A stretch of DNA of 64,000 nucleotides, taken from contig JASANH010000594.1 in NCBI GenBank assembly GCA_030248295.1, positions 118,106-182,105 of the forward strand. The letters are read 5' to 3'. Made by a program: the position numbers and the translations under genes. This DNA comes from Mesodorylaimus sp. YZB2_4 (Eukaryota > Nematoda > Enoplea > Dorylaimida > Dorylaimidae). How positions within the stretch are numbered: position 1 is the stretch's first letter; the number at the start of each line of letters is the position of its first letter. This document shows positions 1 to 12,034 of the stretch, in pieces. The notes under the pieces were generated by a model. The model searched no databases. It had not been told where the DNA came from and saw only the letters and a program-made list of their open reading frames with translations.

Positions 1-614
1 GTGAACCAAAAATGTTGCATTATCCATCTGTTGCGATGAAAATTTTTAGTGGCTGTTGTAGTGGATTTTGCAAAGATGCGTAGTGGCTGGTATTAGATTT
101 CAGGTGTCCTGCCAATGGAATTCTTTTTCCGCATCTGGCAACGCTGATCGCATGACTCTTTATCGCGCTGCCACTGCCTTTCTTCGCCTTGGCCTATACT
201 CACAATAAGTGCTATACAATTGTTATGTCTGGACTTTTAACCCCGGGCCATGGCCCCCTGCCCCGTCTCCCGCTGGCTTCGCGCCTGGTTGAATCTTGAA
301 TCTAATGGCTGCACCACCCTGTTCCTAGAAATCGCTGCGAAACAGTGGTTTCACACTCGCATCTTGTACCTGCTATGCTCCACATACTAGTTTTCAAGTA
401 TCTGCTGTATGGTGGGAACACTATAAATCTTGACCGCGCTGCTCGGGCCTTCTTCAAACCCAAGTCAGCGCTCGTCTTCCCCGAAGGAAAAACAAATAGA
501 AATTCCAGAGCAAAAAGCGCAGAAACTGAAACCCAGAGAAAATGGCTCGATGGAACAAAACGCACGCCGATTATGTTACGAGAAAACCCCCGCAAGAATT
601 CTCATTCTTAGAGG

Positions 615-705
615 CAAGTGTAACCCCTACCGGGCAGGCCATGGCGAGTGGTAGAGAGTAGTCGATACTCTCCCCTATCTGCGACGTCAACCCCTCGGGT
701 TGATG
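615..705 (+). other. Dispersed hairpin-rich motif, copy 1
   Basis: The stretch beginning GTAACCC, followed by GGCCATGGCGAGTGG and a hairpin of the type GAGAG...CTCTCCCC, recurs at 52737-52830 and in its inverted copy at 61863-61956. Behind the shared core each copy has another hairpin in the same place but with different stem bases: GTCAACCC/GGGTTGAT here and CTGGG/CCCAG in the other copy. This could be a conserved RNA fold or simply the end of a dispersed repeat. I cannot assign it to a known ribozyme or RNA class. Confidence 0.45.
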
Positions 706-1424
706 TTTCTAGGTCAGGTATAGTCGCGAGACTTGCCTACCTCCAGTCGGAGTTTGTGTCCCGCCGACTTCGGTCGGCCGCACTCTCTCCCACGCCTGTC
801 TGCACGGGTTGCACAATCATGCATCGAGGTTTAGCGGAAAGGCGTGAAACTTGCTAAAAATAGTTCGGCAGAGAACAGGAAACCTGTCCTAGGCAACAAA
901 AGTTGACACGGACCATTGTCCACTCGGATTTAGGAAATGGTCTCTTGGTCACTCTCTCCCCACGTTGACTGTTGGCACAAGGGGTCCATCATAAGTACCA
1001 CATATAGCGCAGCTAAACTGGACAATTCTGTGATTTGAGTCAATTCGGCCGTTTTGTCTCCAAAAGAAAGATTGCATTTCAAATCTATCAACCATTTCCG
1101 CTCTGAGAAAATCCCCTTCGATTAGGCAGGGAAGGCCTGAAAGGGGTAAAAAACCGCTTGCCTTCTGACTTCTGCCAGGAATGCAAGAGCCCTGTGGCGC
1201 AAAAAGGACTTTTGACGCATAAATTCTCCCAGCGGGCTGCTGTGAACGAGGGTTCGAGCCGTACTAAGCGAAGATCTTTTTGACTTCTGAAATAATTCTC
1301 ATTTTGTTCCACAAGCAAGAATTCCTATACGTTAATTATTAATATATTCTATCTATATTCTTCCTCTAATATTCTCAAAAATCACCAGTCTACTTTTTGC
1401 GCTGGGCTCCTCGTTGTTTAGACA

Positions 1425-1500
1425 TGAAGACGTGCAGTCCGTATTCGAAAGCAAAAAATCACAAAAAATCTATGCTTTCAAGCGAAGACGTGCAGTCCGA
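1425..1500. repeat. Short direct repeat pair
   Basis: The 16-mer GAAGACGTGCAGTCCG occurs twice about 60 bases apart, each time followed by related A-rich sequence containing GAAAGC. This looks like a small local tandem duplication in non-coding DNA. Confidence 0.6.
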
Positions 1501-2059
1501 GCATATTGTTTGAAAGCGAAAAAATATCAACAACAAAATACGAAAAAAAATAAAAACAACATTATTATAAAAGAAACTGGCAATCGCTCGAGTGAGACTG
1601 TTTTTTCTGACTTTTGGCATTGTCCAGGTGAGCGCTTACAGTAACCCCAGCCCGCATCTTCTCTGTTCACCGTTTGAATCTTACGCCATTTGTGATAAGT
1701 GGCTAAAAACGACCCTGCCTGAGGTAATTTCTGGTGAAATTACCCGACGCATGTCCTTTAATGAACTTATGTTTCTGGAGTGCTTTATATGTGAATTAGC
1801 ATAGCTTATAAACATGACGCCTAGTCATTTTTGTCGGAATGCAATCAGGCCGCCCAAAGATGCATAAATTTTGCAGAACGTGAAAACATTTTTGTAGCAG
1901 CTATTGACCACTTTTCGACATGTTAGCGATAATCATAAGTTAGGAAAAATATCGATAAAAGGATTTCTCACAATGCAACAGGCGCTTACGGTTAAAAAAG
2001 GGATTTCTTAAGAGCGCAAGCCAGGCGTGTGAGACACCTTTTAGTGGGAAATTCAAATG

Positions 2060-2092
2060 TTGCGTTGCGTTGCGTTGGCGTTGCGTTGCGTG
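2060..2092. repeat. GCGTT pentanucleotide microsatellite
   Basis: Six or seven units of GCGTT, one of them imperfect, stand just upstream of the LINE fragment. Confidence 0.85.
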
Positions 2093-2301
2093 GCCTATGG
2101 AATCCTCCCCAAGACCATTACACCGTAGATCCGCACGGACATTGTGTAACAAGCGTAGATTCCGCCAGTATTTACACATAGATTTTGGCGGGAGCGTGGA
2201 TTTTTGCCAATCCTCGAGTAGGTACCGATATTCATCTGCTTTGGACAGGCATGGGGAGAGGAATCAGGCTAGCAACTAGTTACAATACCTCCTGCCGCAG
2301 G

Positions 2302-4236
2302 AGGCATCAAAGTTTTGATACAATCAGCTGGAACTTCATGTTTCGCGCGCTCGAATGTAAGAACTTTGGCCCCGTTTTTATCTCGGCAGTTAAAACTCTG
2401 TACCATGAGCCATCGAGCGAAGTGATAAATAACGGGCACATCACAGAACGCATTTCGCTGGGGCGAGGCATCCGCCAGGGCTGTCCTCTGTCCCTGTATC
2501 TATTCATAATAGCCATTGACTTTCTGACTACAGCCCTGGAAAGTAACCCTGATGTCCATGGAGTACATGTTCACGGGACATCATATCTAGTGAGTCAGTT
2601 TGCAGACGACACAACACTCTTTCTTCGGGATCGGTTGTCGGCAGAGGCCGCCCTGGCCACTGTCTCTGATTTTGGGAATGTATCAGGGCTTAGGCTAAAC
2701 AAAGAGAAAACGGAATGCTTGGGACTTGGACCTCGCCCTGATCGTGTGCAGCCCCCGCAAGACATTGCTGCTGTGAATAAGGTTCGTATACTAGGCATTA
2801 CTCTCGCTCACGACCCAGCTGTCATGATAGAAGCCAACTTTACCGAAAAATTGAAGGCGCTAGAAAGAATGGTTGATGAGTGGAGTTCCAGGCGGTTGAC
2901 ACTGTATGGAAAGACGCTTGTATGGAACCAGCTTCTGGGCTCCCAGATGACGTACTCGGTAATGAATGTGGAAGCGCCTACAGAGGTTCTAAAACGTATT
3001 ACGAAACTCATCCGAGTCTTTCTCTGGGACAAGCACCCGGCAAAAATTAGGCAGGATGTCATGATACAGCCTCTGAGTGCGGGTGGTGTTAAAGCCCCTG
3101 ACACCGACGTTACAATGGCTAGTCTGCGTCTGTCATGGCTCAAGCGGCTCCTTAAGCATCCTGAGGCGACATGGGCAAGACTCGCATTTCACGAAGCTGA
3201 ACGCGTTGGCGGGCTACTCTTTCTCCTGCAGTGCAACTTTGATGTATCGGCATTGGGCATCAAACTATCTCCCTTCTATGCAGACATTCTGAAGGTGTAT
3301 CATCTGGCTAAAGACTCCCCTGTTCGTGATGTAAACTCCGCAGAGGCTCTAGCGACCCAACTGGTATGCAATAATCGGTTTATTCGCATTTGCGGCAGCA
3401 GTGTGTACTTTGAATGGTTGCGTGAGGGACCGTTACGCCATGTGACTGCTTGGTTTGATGGACGCGGAAGACCGCGGCCTTGGCGTGAACTATCTGGCGC
3501 AGTGGGCGGTACCTTGACACATTTCCGTTACATGCAAATAGTCTCAGCGGTACCTGCTGCTTGGAAGACTCTAATGAGGACATCTCGGGTTCCTCCGACA
3601 GCACGAAGATCTCCCATTCAACTCGAAGCGGCTAAAGGGGCAAAAAAGCGGTTTGTTGCCAGCAGGCGATCGACGCCAGCGGGCCAGATTAGGTGGTGTA
3701 TATTACGTCCACCTGTTGCGGGATGGCCTTGGCCACGAGTATGGCGACTACCCACAGAGCTTCAAGTACCAAACAAGTATAGACTGTTCCAATTCAAAAT
3801 ACTGCATCGGACGTTAGGAGCTCCCTCCAAGCTTTATCGATGGGGCCTGCAAGACTCGGCTGAGTGCTATGCCTGTGGAGCGGAGTTCGATACGATTGAA
3901 CATATGTTAATCACATGCAGATGGTCGCAGAAAGTATGGAAGGACATTCTTGGACGATTTCAGAGAACAGAGCTACTGGAGGTGGACTGGACAGTCGATC
4001 ACCTGCTCTTTGGGTTTTTCCAGGGAATGTATACTGCGGAAGTACAGAAGCGACTGAACACCATTGTGTTGCTTGCAAAATATTATATTTATAGTCAACG
4101 GCGCAATGAATCATTTATGTATTCTGCTGTCTCTTCTGAGTTCATGTTCAAGCGATTTTTACTCCAGCAATGGCACGTGGCCCAAACTCTTGGCCGCGTG
4201 CAGAGCTTTGAATCCGTATGGCAGCTTTATCTGTAG
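2302..4236 (+). mobile_element. 5'-truncated L1/Tx1-like non-LTR retrotransposon, RT to C-terminus
   Basis: One uninterrupted frame, open from 2185, reads from reverse-transcriptase motif A (FDTISW, about 2312) to the end of a LINE ORF2. Visible motifs are RGIRQGCPLS (motif B region, about 2463), the catalytic FADD box (about 2599), and a C-terminal CCHC-type knuckle with spacing C-x2-C-x8-H-x4-C at about 3867-3920. The INNG...RGIRQGCPLS block is typical of L1/Tx1-like animal LINEs. The endonuclease and the front of the RT are missing, as expected from incomplete target-primed reverse transcription. The absence of stop codons over about 645 residues suggests a fairly young insertion. This is a partial ORF2, not a host gene. 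Confidence 0.85.
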
Positions 4237-5560
4237 TGTATGTGCTGGGATATCACTGGCCTCCTTCCCCCCTTTTTTCTGAGTGTTCGTATGGAAAAAA
4301 AGGAGGCATCAAAGTGGGATTTTTGCAGTGGAACTGAAATATGGATGGGCGCAAGACGTTTCACCGGCCTCACTTGCAGTAGTCGTCTCTTTGAAGAAGC
4401 AACGTCCTCCGAACTCATCGTCAGTCCTGTCGTGCCAACATCGCTGCTGCATTAATTTTCACCCAAACGAAGTTGCGAAGAATGTTCCACCACGTAGAGG
4501 GTGTCCAAAGTCACGATCAGTATGACTCTGGAGAAAGATGCAGTGAAAATAGAGTAGACTTGCTCTGCTAGCAGTGGCCTGTGGTGAATGCAGTGCAGTG
4601 TAGCCTCTTGAGCTTGTGCACTCGGAGCTGCTGCTGCGCAGTGCAATGTAGCTATAAGCATCTGTGGGGCTCTACACTGTAGTATACGCCTGATGGTGCC
4701 AGTTGACGATCCTAATCCAACGGGCAGCCACGACCTAATCCCGGCCTGCAATTGTTTCCTGTTGCTCCTGACGTCATGCATTCTACAAAAAAATGACCCC
4801 TATTATTCCACGGTTGGATACTTCTACCATGCAATTTTCGCATTGCGACCTTCCCAACTGCCTCTTTTCTCCTCTCACTCAGCACGACATACAGTAACTT
4901 GGCACGCGACCACAATGTTCAACCTCCAGAAACTTTTTTGCCTAAAACTACCCTCATTATAACAAAAAATGGTATCATGCTTTTGTAATTGATACACCCT
5001 TCGCACTGACCCTGGCACTTTTCCATAGGCACTTCGTGACTTTGATGCCGTCTACTCGATCCAATCGTTGTCCATACATTGTGCAAATGGTCGTTTCGCA
5101 TCGTTAAAATACTTTAATGATTCCATTTTGAAACTTCAAATTCACTTAGGGGCACAATTCCGCGTTATTTTACTCGGGCATTTGATCATTAGATTTTTTC
5201 ATGCTTTTCTAATTCTATTTGCACAAAACAGAAATGAAAAGTTTTCTTCCAAAAGTCCGCCCACACTCGATTAAAACGGATGCAAATCGTGGCATTTTCG
5301 ATGACAATAGGGCATCAAATTGGTCTAGTATACCCGTTTTGGCAAGCAGGCCAAACGTCCGGTTGTGCCTAGTCTTTAGGATTGGGACTCTTCCTTCCTG
5401 CTTGAACGAGTGAACATTAATTGAGCACGCTATTGCCCTTTAAATAATGGCTTACATGGAATAGGAAACGCCGACCCGGCCAGCCCGCTTACCAGTTTCC
5501 TGTCCATCCTCGTATGGCCTGTCGTCGAATAAGTCGACTCGTTTCCGCTTCGCTCAAAAT
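4237..5560. other. LINE 3' tail and upstream region of the SLC6 gene
   Basis: The first 50-60 bases are probably the 3' untranslated end of the LINE, with homopyrimidine and poly-A runs near 4265-4305. The rest has no coding signal that I can recognise and leads to the promoter of the transporter gene. Confidence 0.5.
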
Positions 5561-5568
5561 CAACCAAG

Positions 5569-5615
5569 TATAAAAAACTGCTCACTCGGACACTCGTCTT
5601 TGACTGAGATCAGTT
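5569..5615 (+). promoter_or_regulatory. Putative core promoter of the SLC6 gene
   Basis: A TATAAA box at 5569-5574 lies 66 bases before the ATG at 5640. A TCAGTT initiator-like hexamer is at 5610-5615. The spacing between them, about 41 bases, is longer than the usual 25-30, so the true start may instead lie near 5599. Box sequences are seen; function is inferred. Confidence 0.45.
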
Positions 5616-5639
5616 ACCTCGATACTTTCCAACGAGAAC

Positions 5640-8600
5640 ATGGCCGAGTCTTTGCATTTGACTAAATCGCGATCGGCCTTGAATCGAATCGGCTCATTTC
5701 TCGCGTCTAGAATATTTTGTTCTTATCAAGGTGGTTCTTTAAAACCGCCCCGCAGTTTCGAAGGAAGGCAAGAATGGTCGAGCAAAGTGGATTTTCTCAT
5801 GGCCTGCACTGGATATGCGGTCGGATTGGGCAATGTGTGGAGATTTCCATATTTGTAAGGCAATGCTACTGCCTCGTGAGCAAATGTGAAGAAATGAGTC
5901 TTTTAGGTGCTACAAGAACGGAGGAGGTATGGCGCCCACTGTGCGTATACTGTATGTGTGAGCGGGCTCCTTTGAAATCGTACAGGCCCTTGTGTGTAAT
6001 TTGATGAGTCCTAGACAGCAAAGGTGGCTCAGGATAGGACTGGGAACCCAGCGAAGGGGCTCGATTCCCTCCCAGGCCTGATCTTTCTGGGCTTTCCAAA
6101 CTCTTCTGTACATTTTCACCAAGGGAACCCAGCGAAGGAGTTTGATCCCCTTTCTGGCCTGATATTTTGCTTCTCTGAACTTGTAAAACATGCTATACTT
6201 TTTACTCGCCTGCGTAATTTCACGTCCACTATCTCGCCCATTCTAGCTTGCATGATTCGCTGATAGGGTGCATGCAGGGCAGTGGTGTGCTTGATCAGCC
6301 TGCCATAAAGAGCTGTAGTGACCTGCAATTCAAGATCAGAAAACATGAATATTTTAGGTGCTTTCCTCATCCCATATTTTTTCGTGGCACTGACTTCTGG
6401 TGTCCCACTATTCTTTCTGGAAATTGCTCTCGGTCAGTTCACTGGTCAAGGATGCGTTACGTGCTGGAAAATTTGCCCATTGTTTAAAGGTAAGTCAGAC
6501 ATACCTCAGAGGTTCCTTATGCAAAACCACTGGTCGACCTTTTTTCCTGAGCACCTACCATGAAACTATGGTAGTCGAAGCCCCTGCTCGATCACTGAAA
6601 AACTGAGCTGTCTGAAACTGTATTTTACCTACCTCTTGCAAAGATGGAAAATATAGGTTTTATTGATTAACCGATAGTCCAGTAGTCCGTTCTGTCGTCG
6701 AAACCAGTTTCAGTTTCATCTGCAGGCTGCAGGCGCTACACTGATTTGCTGGGTGTGTAAAATTTAGTTTCAGGTAGGCTTTCCCATCTAAGGACTGCAT
6801 GATTCAGGTCTTCTAGTTTCATGCTTGTCGTCGAGACTGTCCTCGTTTCTTGACTTACCAGATTTCACAAGGATGTGCAACCATTGATCTTGCCTACCTG
6901 AACCAGTCCTGTGCTCTCATTGCAGGTATTGGCTATGGCATCGTGGTCCTGTGCTCTTGGCTCAACGTCTACTACATTGTTGTCCTGGCCTGGGCCCTTT
7001 ACTACTTCTTCATGTCCTTCCGAGCCGAGTTGCCGTGGAGCACTTGTGGTCAGCCCTGGAACACGGACAATTGTACAACAACTAAGTGGTGCAATGTCAC
7101 GAACGAGAGTGCGGACACGATTGCCTCGTGGCTGCCACAGGGAGATGATCTGATCGAATATCAGACTGCACTCCTCGCCAATGTCAGCTCATTGGTCAAT
7201 AGATCAACGGCAAAGAATGAAACGTGCCAGACGACGAGCACTGGCGGAGTGGATCCTGCAGAAGAGTTTTGGAAGTGAGCTTGTGAGGGGCGCCATGCAC
7301 TTGCTGTGCACTCTGCAAGGCTGGCAAAGATACCTGGTCTCAAGCAACAATCTATCGTTCCGCTGACACGAAGACAATTTAAAGTTCACGCTGTTGCCTG
7401 TCTAATTTTGTGCTGCAAAAAAATGTGTCCTAAGACGAACAGTGCGCACCGAGCGATCCATGCCCTGTACCTTGTATCCAAAAAGCTTCCCCCTGTCTCA
7501 AATATCGATCGATCGCTCGCTCCATGGTATATCATGCATCGCTCAGTGCGCACTCTACGTCGTCACCGTATTGTTTTGCAGAGCTAAATGTGACCAGAAT
7601 TGGCGGGAATCTCAAAACTCGCGCCGTCCTTAAGTTAGCAGAACGATGGATGTCCATCACTTCACGAAACGCGAATCCTTACACTCCTATTTTTAGACAC
7701 GGCATTCTGCAAATGACGGACGGAATAGACAACCTGGGTGGTATAAACTGGGGCATGCTAATCGCCTTGGGCGTCGCCTGGTTAATCAATTATTTCATTA
7801 TTTGGAAGGGAGTCAAGATCAGTGGCAAGGTGCTAGACTCACTGCGCATGGACTTGCTGTGACCATGTTTCCTGTGCTTCTGATTTCAGATAGTCTACTT
7901 CACAGCAGTGTTCCCCTATATCATGCTGGCTGTACTACTCGTGCGAGGGGTAGGTGTAGCATTATCCATCTGGCAGGTTGGTTTCATTGAGTCGCACTAA
8001 ATGAGTAAATCAACTGTTTCAGGTGACTCTAGATGGCGCTGCGTTGGGTTTAGAATTCTATTTGAAGCCCAACTTTAGCAAAATATTTGAGCCTAGCGTG
8101 TGGTTGGATGCTGGTACTCAAATCTTCTTCGCTTACGCAGTATCGACCGGTGCTCTGATCGCTATGGGCAGTTACAATCGATTCTCGAACAACTGTTACA
8201 TGTAAGACCCCGGTTAGGGTCTGCCTTGCCTTACTGTGATCATCTGTCTGTTTCAGGGACACCTGGGTGGTCTGTGTGATCAACAGTGTGACTGGCATCA
8301 TAGCCGGCTTCTGCATATTCTCTGTGTTGGGATTCATGGCCAAACAGCAGGGTGTACCAGTGGAAAAGGTGGTGCAGGATGGTAAGTCACCAGTTGCACT
8401 GATGCTCCGCAGACTCATCAACCCTGACTTCAGGTCCTGGACTCGCCTTCGTGGCATATCCTAAAGCATTGGCTCAAATGCCAGGCTATCAACCAGTCTG
8501 GTCTGCCCTTTTCTTCTTCATGGTTATCCTATTAGGCATTGATAGCGAGGTAAGGCGGTGCCTTATTTGAGTGGCCAGTGGTCAGCTGGCTGTTTGTAGT

Positions 8601-10005
8601 TTGTTGGCTTGGAAGGCTTGTTCACGACGCTGTTGGACATGAGACCAGGACTGCGACATGGCTACAGACCAGAGTTGATCATGGGATTAGCTTGCCTGAT
8701 ATCGTACGTCTTTGGATTCTTCATGTGCACGAAGGTGAGTGACGATTGGAGGAACTGGCTTGCTAGATATTGTTTCAGCAATCACGCTTTTTTGTGATCC
8801 ATGTAGATTGACTCTCACGCTTTTTTCTTGTCAATGATGTCTTCTCACTAACTGGCATTAATGCTGTCTTATCACCCCACTGACTGATTTCGTTTCACTG
8901 CTATCTAATTTTATCAAGACCATTACACCATGGTCTGGTCTCTTGTCAGTAGTGCCTTATTATCAATTAATCGCTTATCAGTGCCATCGCATGACGGAGT
9001 GGTCTCTTATCAATGTTGTCTAATCATCGACCAGCCCCTTATAATTAGAATCGTGTCGACAGTCCCTTCACTATGAGTTCCTTATCAATGCTGCCATGTC
9101 ACGGATTATCTCTTATCACTAGCGCCAGTCAGGGATCAGTGCCTTATCAATGCCATATTATTATGGCAGCCTTTTCACTATGATTATCAGTTGCGCTAAT
9201 CAGCTTATTTCCTTTTATTCTGCTGATCGTCAAAAAACTGTGAGGTTATTCCTAGCCAGCCGCTTTTGCTGTATTGCAATAGAAATCGTATGCTGTGTTT
9301 CCTTAGTGTTCTCCTGGATATTTTCCCCTATGTCTCCAACTCTGTCGTTTCTCCTGCAGACTTCACGCCATGCCTCAGATCGTAGCATTGCAGTAGTAGT
9401 AGTATTGCATTTTTCACTCGGACACAGCTCTGTCTCGCTTTCACCCCGACTTGACTGATAGCCTTTCAGAGCGGCATCTATGTTTTCCAATTACTCGATT
9501 ACTATTCCGCCAGTGGATTTGTGCTCCTCTGGTTCTGCTTCTTCGAGTGCATAGCAATCGCTTGGGTGTATGGTAAGCTCATTCATGCTAATCAGTAGCT
9601 TATCACCTCATGTCAGTTCTCTCATCAGGGGCTCAACGTTTCTACGCCGACATCAGCACAATGCTCGGGTACCGAATCTCGCCATGGATGCTGATTTGCT
9701 GGGCATTCATTGCGCCAGTCACCAGCGCGGTATGCACCTGAAGACAGGACTGGTTTAACCCCCCTCACCTCTCTCCTTTGCAGTCCATCTTCCTGGTCAG
9801 TCTCATGCAACATAAACCAATTAAGTTAGACAACTATGAGTACCCTGCTTGGGCCGATGGCATCGGGTGGTTCATCGCTCTGTCGTCAATGGTCTGCATC
9901 CCTATCTATTTCGTATACAAATTATCGGTGACACCTGGAAGGACGATTTGGGCGGTACGTGATTTTGGTGGCAGGGAGGGCTCAATAAGCTGGGCGGTCT
10001 TGTAG
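5640..10005 (+). CDS. SLC6-family Na+/Cl- dependent transporter (GABA/creatine/taurine type), 13 exons
   Basis: This is a plasma-membrane symporter that would take up an amino-acid-like transmitter or osmolyte with Na+ and Cl-. Exons, all in frame with GT-AG borders: 5640-5854, 5907-5926, 6358-6489, 6926-7274, 7697-7829, 7890-7949, 8023-8201, 8257-8381, 8434-8549, 8600-8734, 9470-9572, 9629-9729, and 9784 onward. To 9954 they total 1839 nt, or 613 codons, the normal family length. Visible are the TM1 signature [16 protein letters not shown] followed by YKNGGGAF, a TM3 tyrosine in NVYYIV, the EL2 cysteine pair with several N-x-S/T sequons, TM6 [13 protein letters not shown]8 GIDSE and TM10 [12 protein letters not shown]. 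Reading through the last GTACGT adds 17 residues to a stop at 10005. Alternatively a short tail exon was missed. The substrate cannot be decided; CYKNGGG favours the GABA/creatine/taurine branch. Confidence 0.93.
6039..6182. repeat. Two-copy tandem repeat inside SLC6 intron 2
   Basis: The block GGGAACCCAGCGAAGG plus about 50 following bases (GAT-CCCT, GGCCTGAT) occurs at about 6039-6109 and again at 6122-6182. It lies in the intron between exons 2 and 3. Confidence 0.75.
7441..7553. repeat. Foldback element of about 113 bp in SLC6 intron 4
   Basis: The ends are inverted copies: AGTGCGCACCGAGCGAT on the left and ATCGCTCAGTGCGCACT on the right, with an ATCGATCGATCG core. It looks like a small foldback MITE inserted in the intron. 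No target duplication is clear. Confidence 0.6.
8800..9190. repeat. Degenerate TTATCA-type tandem repeat in SLC6 intron 10
   Basis: The 735-base intron between exons 10 and 11 has many imperfect repeats of about 25-35 bases built around CTTATCA, AATGCTG and CACTGACTG. It resembles old satellite-like sequence, and no coding signal is present. Confidence 0.55.
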
Positions 10006-10009
10006 AGTC

Positions 10010-10260
10010 CTGCTTGGGAGGAATCTCATATTTTGGGAATGTGATCAGTCGATCTATATTCTGATTGATTCCGATTAATCGATTGAAATATCTAGAAATA
10101 AAAATCAGTCGATAATAATCACAATCTGACTGATTACAATCGCAATCATGTGACCATGATCTAAGTCAATCGATTAAAAATCAGCGAATCGATATATGAT
10201 CACGTGATCACTGACTGATCGATCCACTAGCAGCCACTAATCTGCATGTACTTTTAGAAA
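10010..10260. repeat. Low-complexity GATCGATT/TGATTG-rich tract
   Basis: The tract consists of short imperfect motifs such as AATCGATT, TGATTGAT and GATCACGTGATCA. Similar TGATCA-rich tracts lie at 28990-29260 and 33180-33420. Confidence 0.6.
10097..10102 (+). terminator. Candidate polyadenylation signal of the SLC6 gene
   Basis: AATAAA lies 92 bases behind the stop at 10005. This fits a transcript that ends soon after the read-through end of exon 13 and slightly favours the stop at 10005 over a further exon. Confidence 0.4.
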
Positions 10261-10264
10261 CTTA

Positions 10265-10898
10265 GTCGATCCATCGAACCAGAGTACGCTCACCTACCGC
10301 CCTCTGTCGGTTTGAAAAATGTCATAATGAACAATGACCACGCTTCCTTAGAAAATGGTGATACCCCTGTCGAACTGTGAATCACGTTTGCTGGGCAGGT
10401 TTCCCAAAGCATTTTATCATCTTCCATGTTGATGTTTTCGTTACTATAACCATTGCTTTTGCGGCTGTACTGTACACTGCGTCCGTGCACAGCATATTCA
10501 GTGAGTGAAATTTACTGGGCCCTGAGAAGCAGGTGCGATTTAAGCAGGAGGCTGATGGTGAACAGTCCAACGCAGGTGTCAAATGTAAGTTTTGTCCAAC
10601 TTTCTTCTGCGCAGGTGATAAGTGTTCCATGAGTAAAGGCTATGTAAAACGATATTTTACTGAACCTGTCTTACTGATAGAAGCCTGTGCATAGCCAAGT
10701 ATAACAAACAACAGGCATATTTTGTGGTCTTTAATCATGTTCGTCAGCTCCTGTTTTGAGACCCAAGCGCACTGAGGTGCTTTGAATTGATTGATAAGAT
10801 GGCTGATGCAGAAAGTCAAAGCATGGGTTAAAAAGACGCAAAGTCTTGGTCTACCCTAGTCTTGTGTTCATACATATGTATAATGCATATTAGCTGAA
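10265..10898. other. Intergenic sequence, nothing recognised
   Basis: Short open frames on both strands show no family similarity and no repeat structure that I can see. Confidence 0.5.
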
Positions 10899-10917
10899 CC
10901 CCCCCCCCCCCCCCCCC
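10899..10917. repeat. Poly-C homopolymer tract
   Basis: A run of about 19 C residues. Its exact length is likely to vary between reads. Confidence 0.9.
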
Positions 10918-11043
10918 AGTGATAACTGGTGACAAGAGATGTGAGCACCGCCACCAGCTCAATATCAGCACATAGCCTTCCACAAGTCATCACTGTCCAA
11001 TTGCCGAGCACCAAGTACCAAGTACTTTTCCAAGTGGAAACAA

Positions 11044-11085
11044 TGTAAAGTGCACATCACGATGAGCGTACACCGCATTGGTCAC
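11044..11085. repeat. Dispersed repeat of about 40 bp, copy 1
   Basis: GTAAAGTGCACATC followed by GATGAGCGTACACCGCATTG recurs in inverted orientation at 27199-27238 with a few mismatches. This suggests ends or fragments of the same dispersed element. Confidence 0.6.
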
Positions 11086-11413
11086 GGCGTATTGCAAGTA
11101 TATAGCAGACAACTTCACAATACGTCATGGCTACACTATATGTGATAAATCTTTGGCTCGCACAGACACTGGCGCCCCCTAACGGTAATAAATCAGTCAG
11201 CGGGGCCGGCATTCTCCATGAAAGCCTGGAAAGGAATGATAGCAAATGAACAGTGCCAAGAGTCATGAAATCAGTCAAATGTGGACAATTTAAACCATCA
11301 TCACGTTTGGGCGAAAACATCATCATTTTGAATTTGCCGCCAATCAGGTTCTTATCAGTTCCGTCTGCTAGGATGCGGCAACCTGACTATGTTGCGCAGC
11401 TCATGCCTCGACG

Positions 11414-11457
11414 CATGGCTATACTATATGCGATAAATCACATATAGTATAGCCATG
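11414..11457. repeat. Perfect 17-bp stem hairpin
   Basis: CATGGCTATACTATATG and its exact reverse complement are separated by ten bases. A related ATGGCTACACTATATGTG lies at about 11126, so this is probably the end of a foldback element. Confidence 0.8.
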
Positions 11458-12034
11458 CCTCGACAGGAGGGGCTGATCGCAGGAACAGGAACAGGAACGA
11501 TCCTGCGCGCAGGAACGGGGCCTGAAAGCAGGAACAGGAACGAAATAGCAGCCAATTGATGCTCAGGTACAATTTACTTTTACGCAGGCTGGCGCTAATC
11601 ACGAAAAATCTAATAGTTCGTGATTGTAACAGTAGGAGATAATTGATGGTCAGGTACAATAAGATTCGATACGAGCTGGCGGCAATTACGAAAACGTTGA
11701 GTTACTTGACGAAAAAAGACAAGATCGCAATCAAAAAGCGTATTATTTACATCTGGGGCGTGAAACCTACATCACAGCAGTTTTCCGCCTTCCACAGAAC
11801 AACAGCAATTATCATTACGATAGTCCATTGATAAAAAACCTGTTACTTTTGCTGTTTGGTCTCCAAGATAGGTTACGTTACGATCAGGCTGATATTAGGC
11901 TTATATTTAGTCTGCCGTAAGGTTACGCTTCGGCTGATATGCTGGAATAAGGCTTTTAAGCTAGGCTTATTGCAGCTTTCGCTTGAGGACCAAACGGCAA
12001 AAGCGCCTAATCCGCTACACAGGTCATATGTTAA

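Larger units (their letters stand above)
1..2040. other. Intergenic stretch without a recognisable gene
   Basis: Both strands hold only short open frames without family resemblance, periodicity or convincing splice contexts. The stretch holds a structured motif near 615-705 and a short direct repeat near 1425-1500, listed separately. I see nothing else that can be supported. Confidence 0.6.

Noticed and set aside
615-705. Hammerhead or twister ribozyme
   Set aside because: The conserved core bases CTGATGA and GAAA of hammerheads, and the twister core, are not present in the right arrangement.
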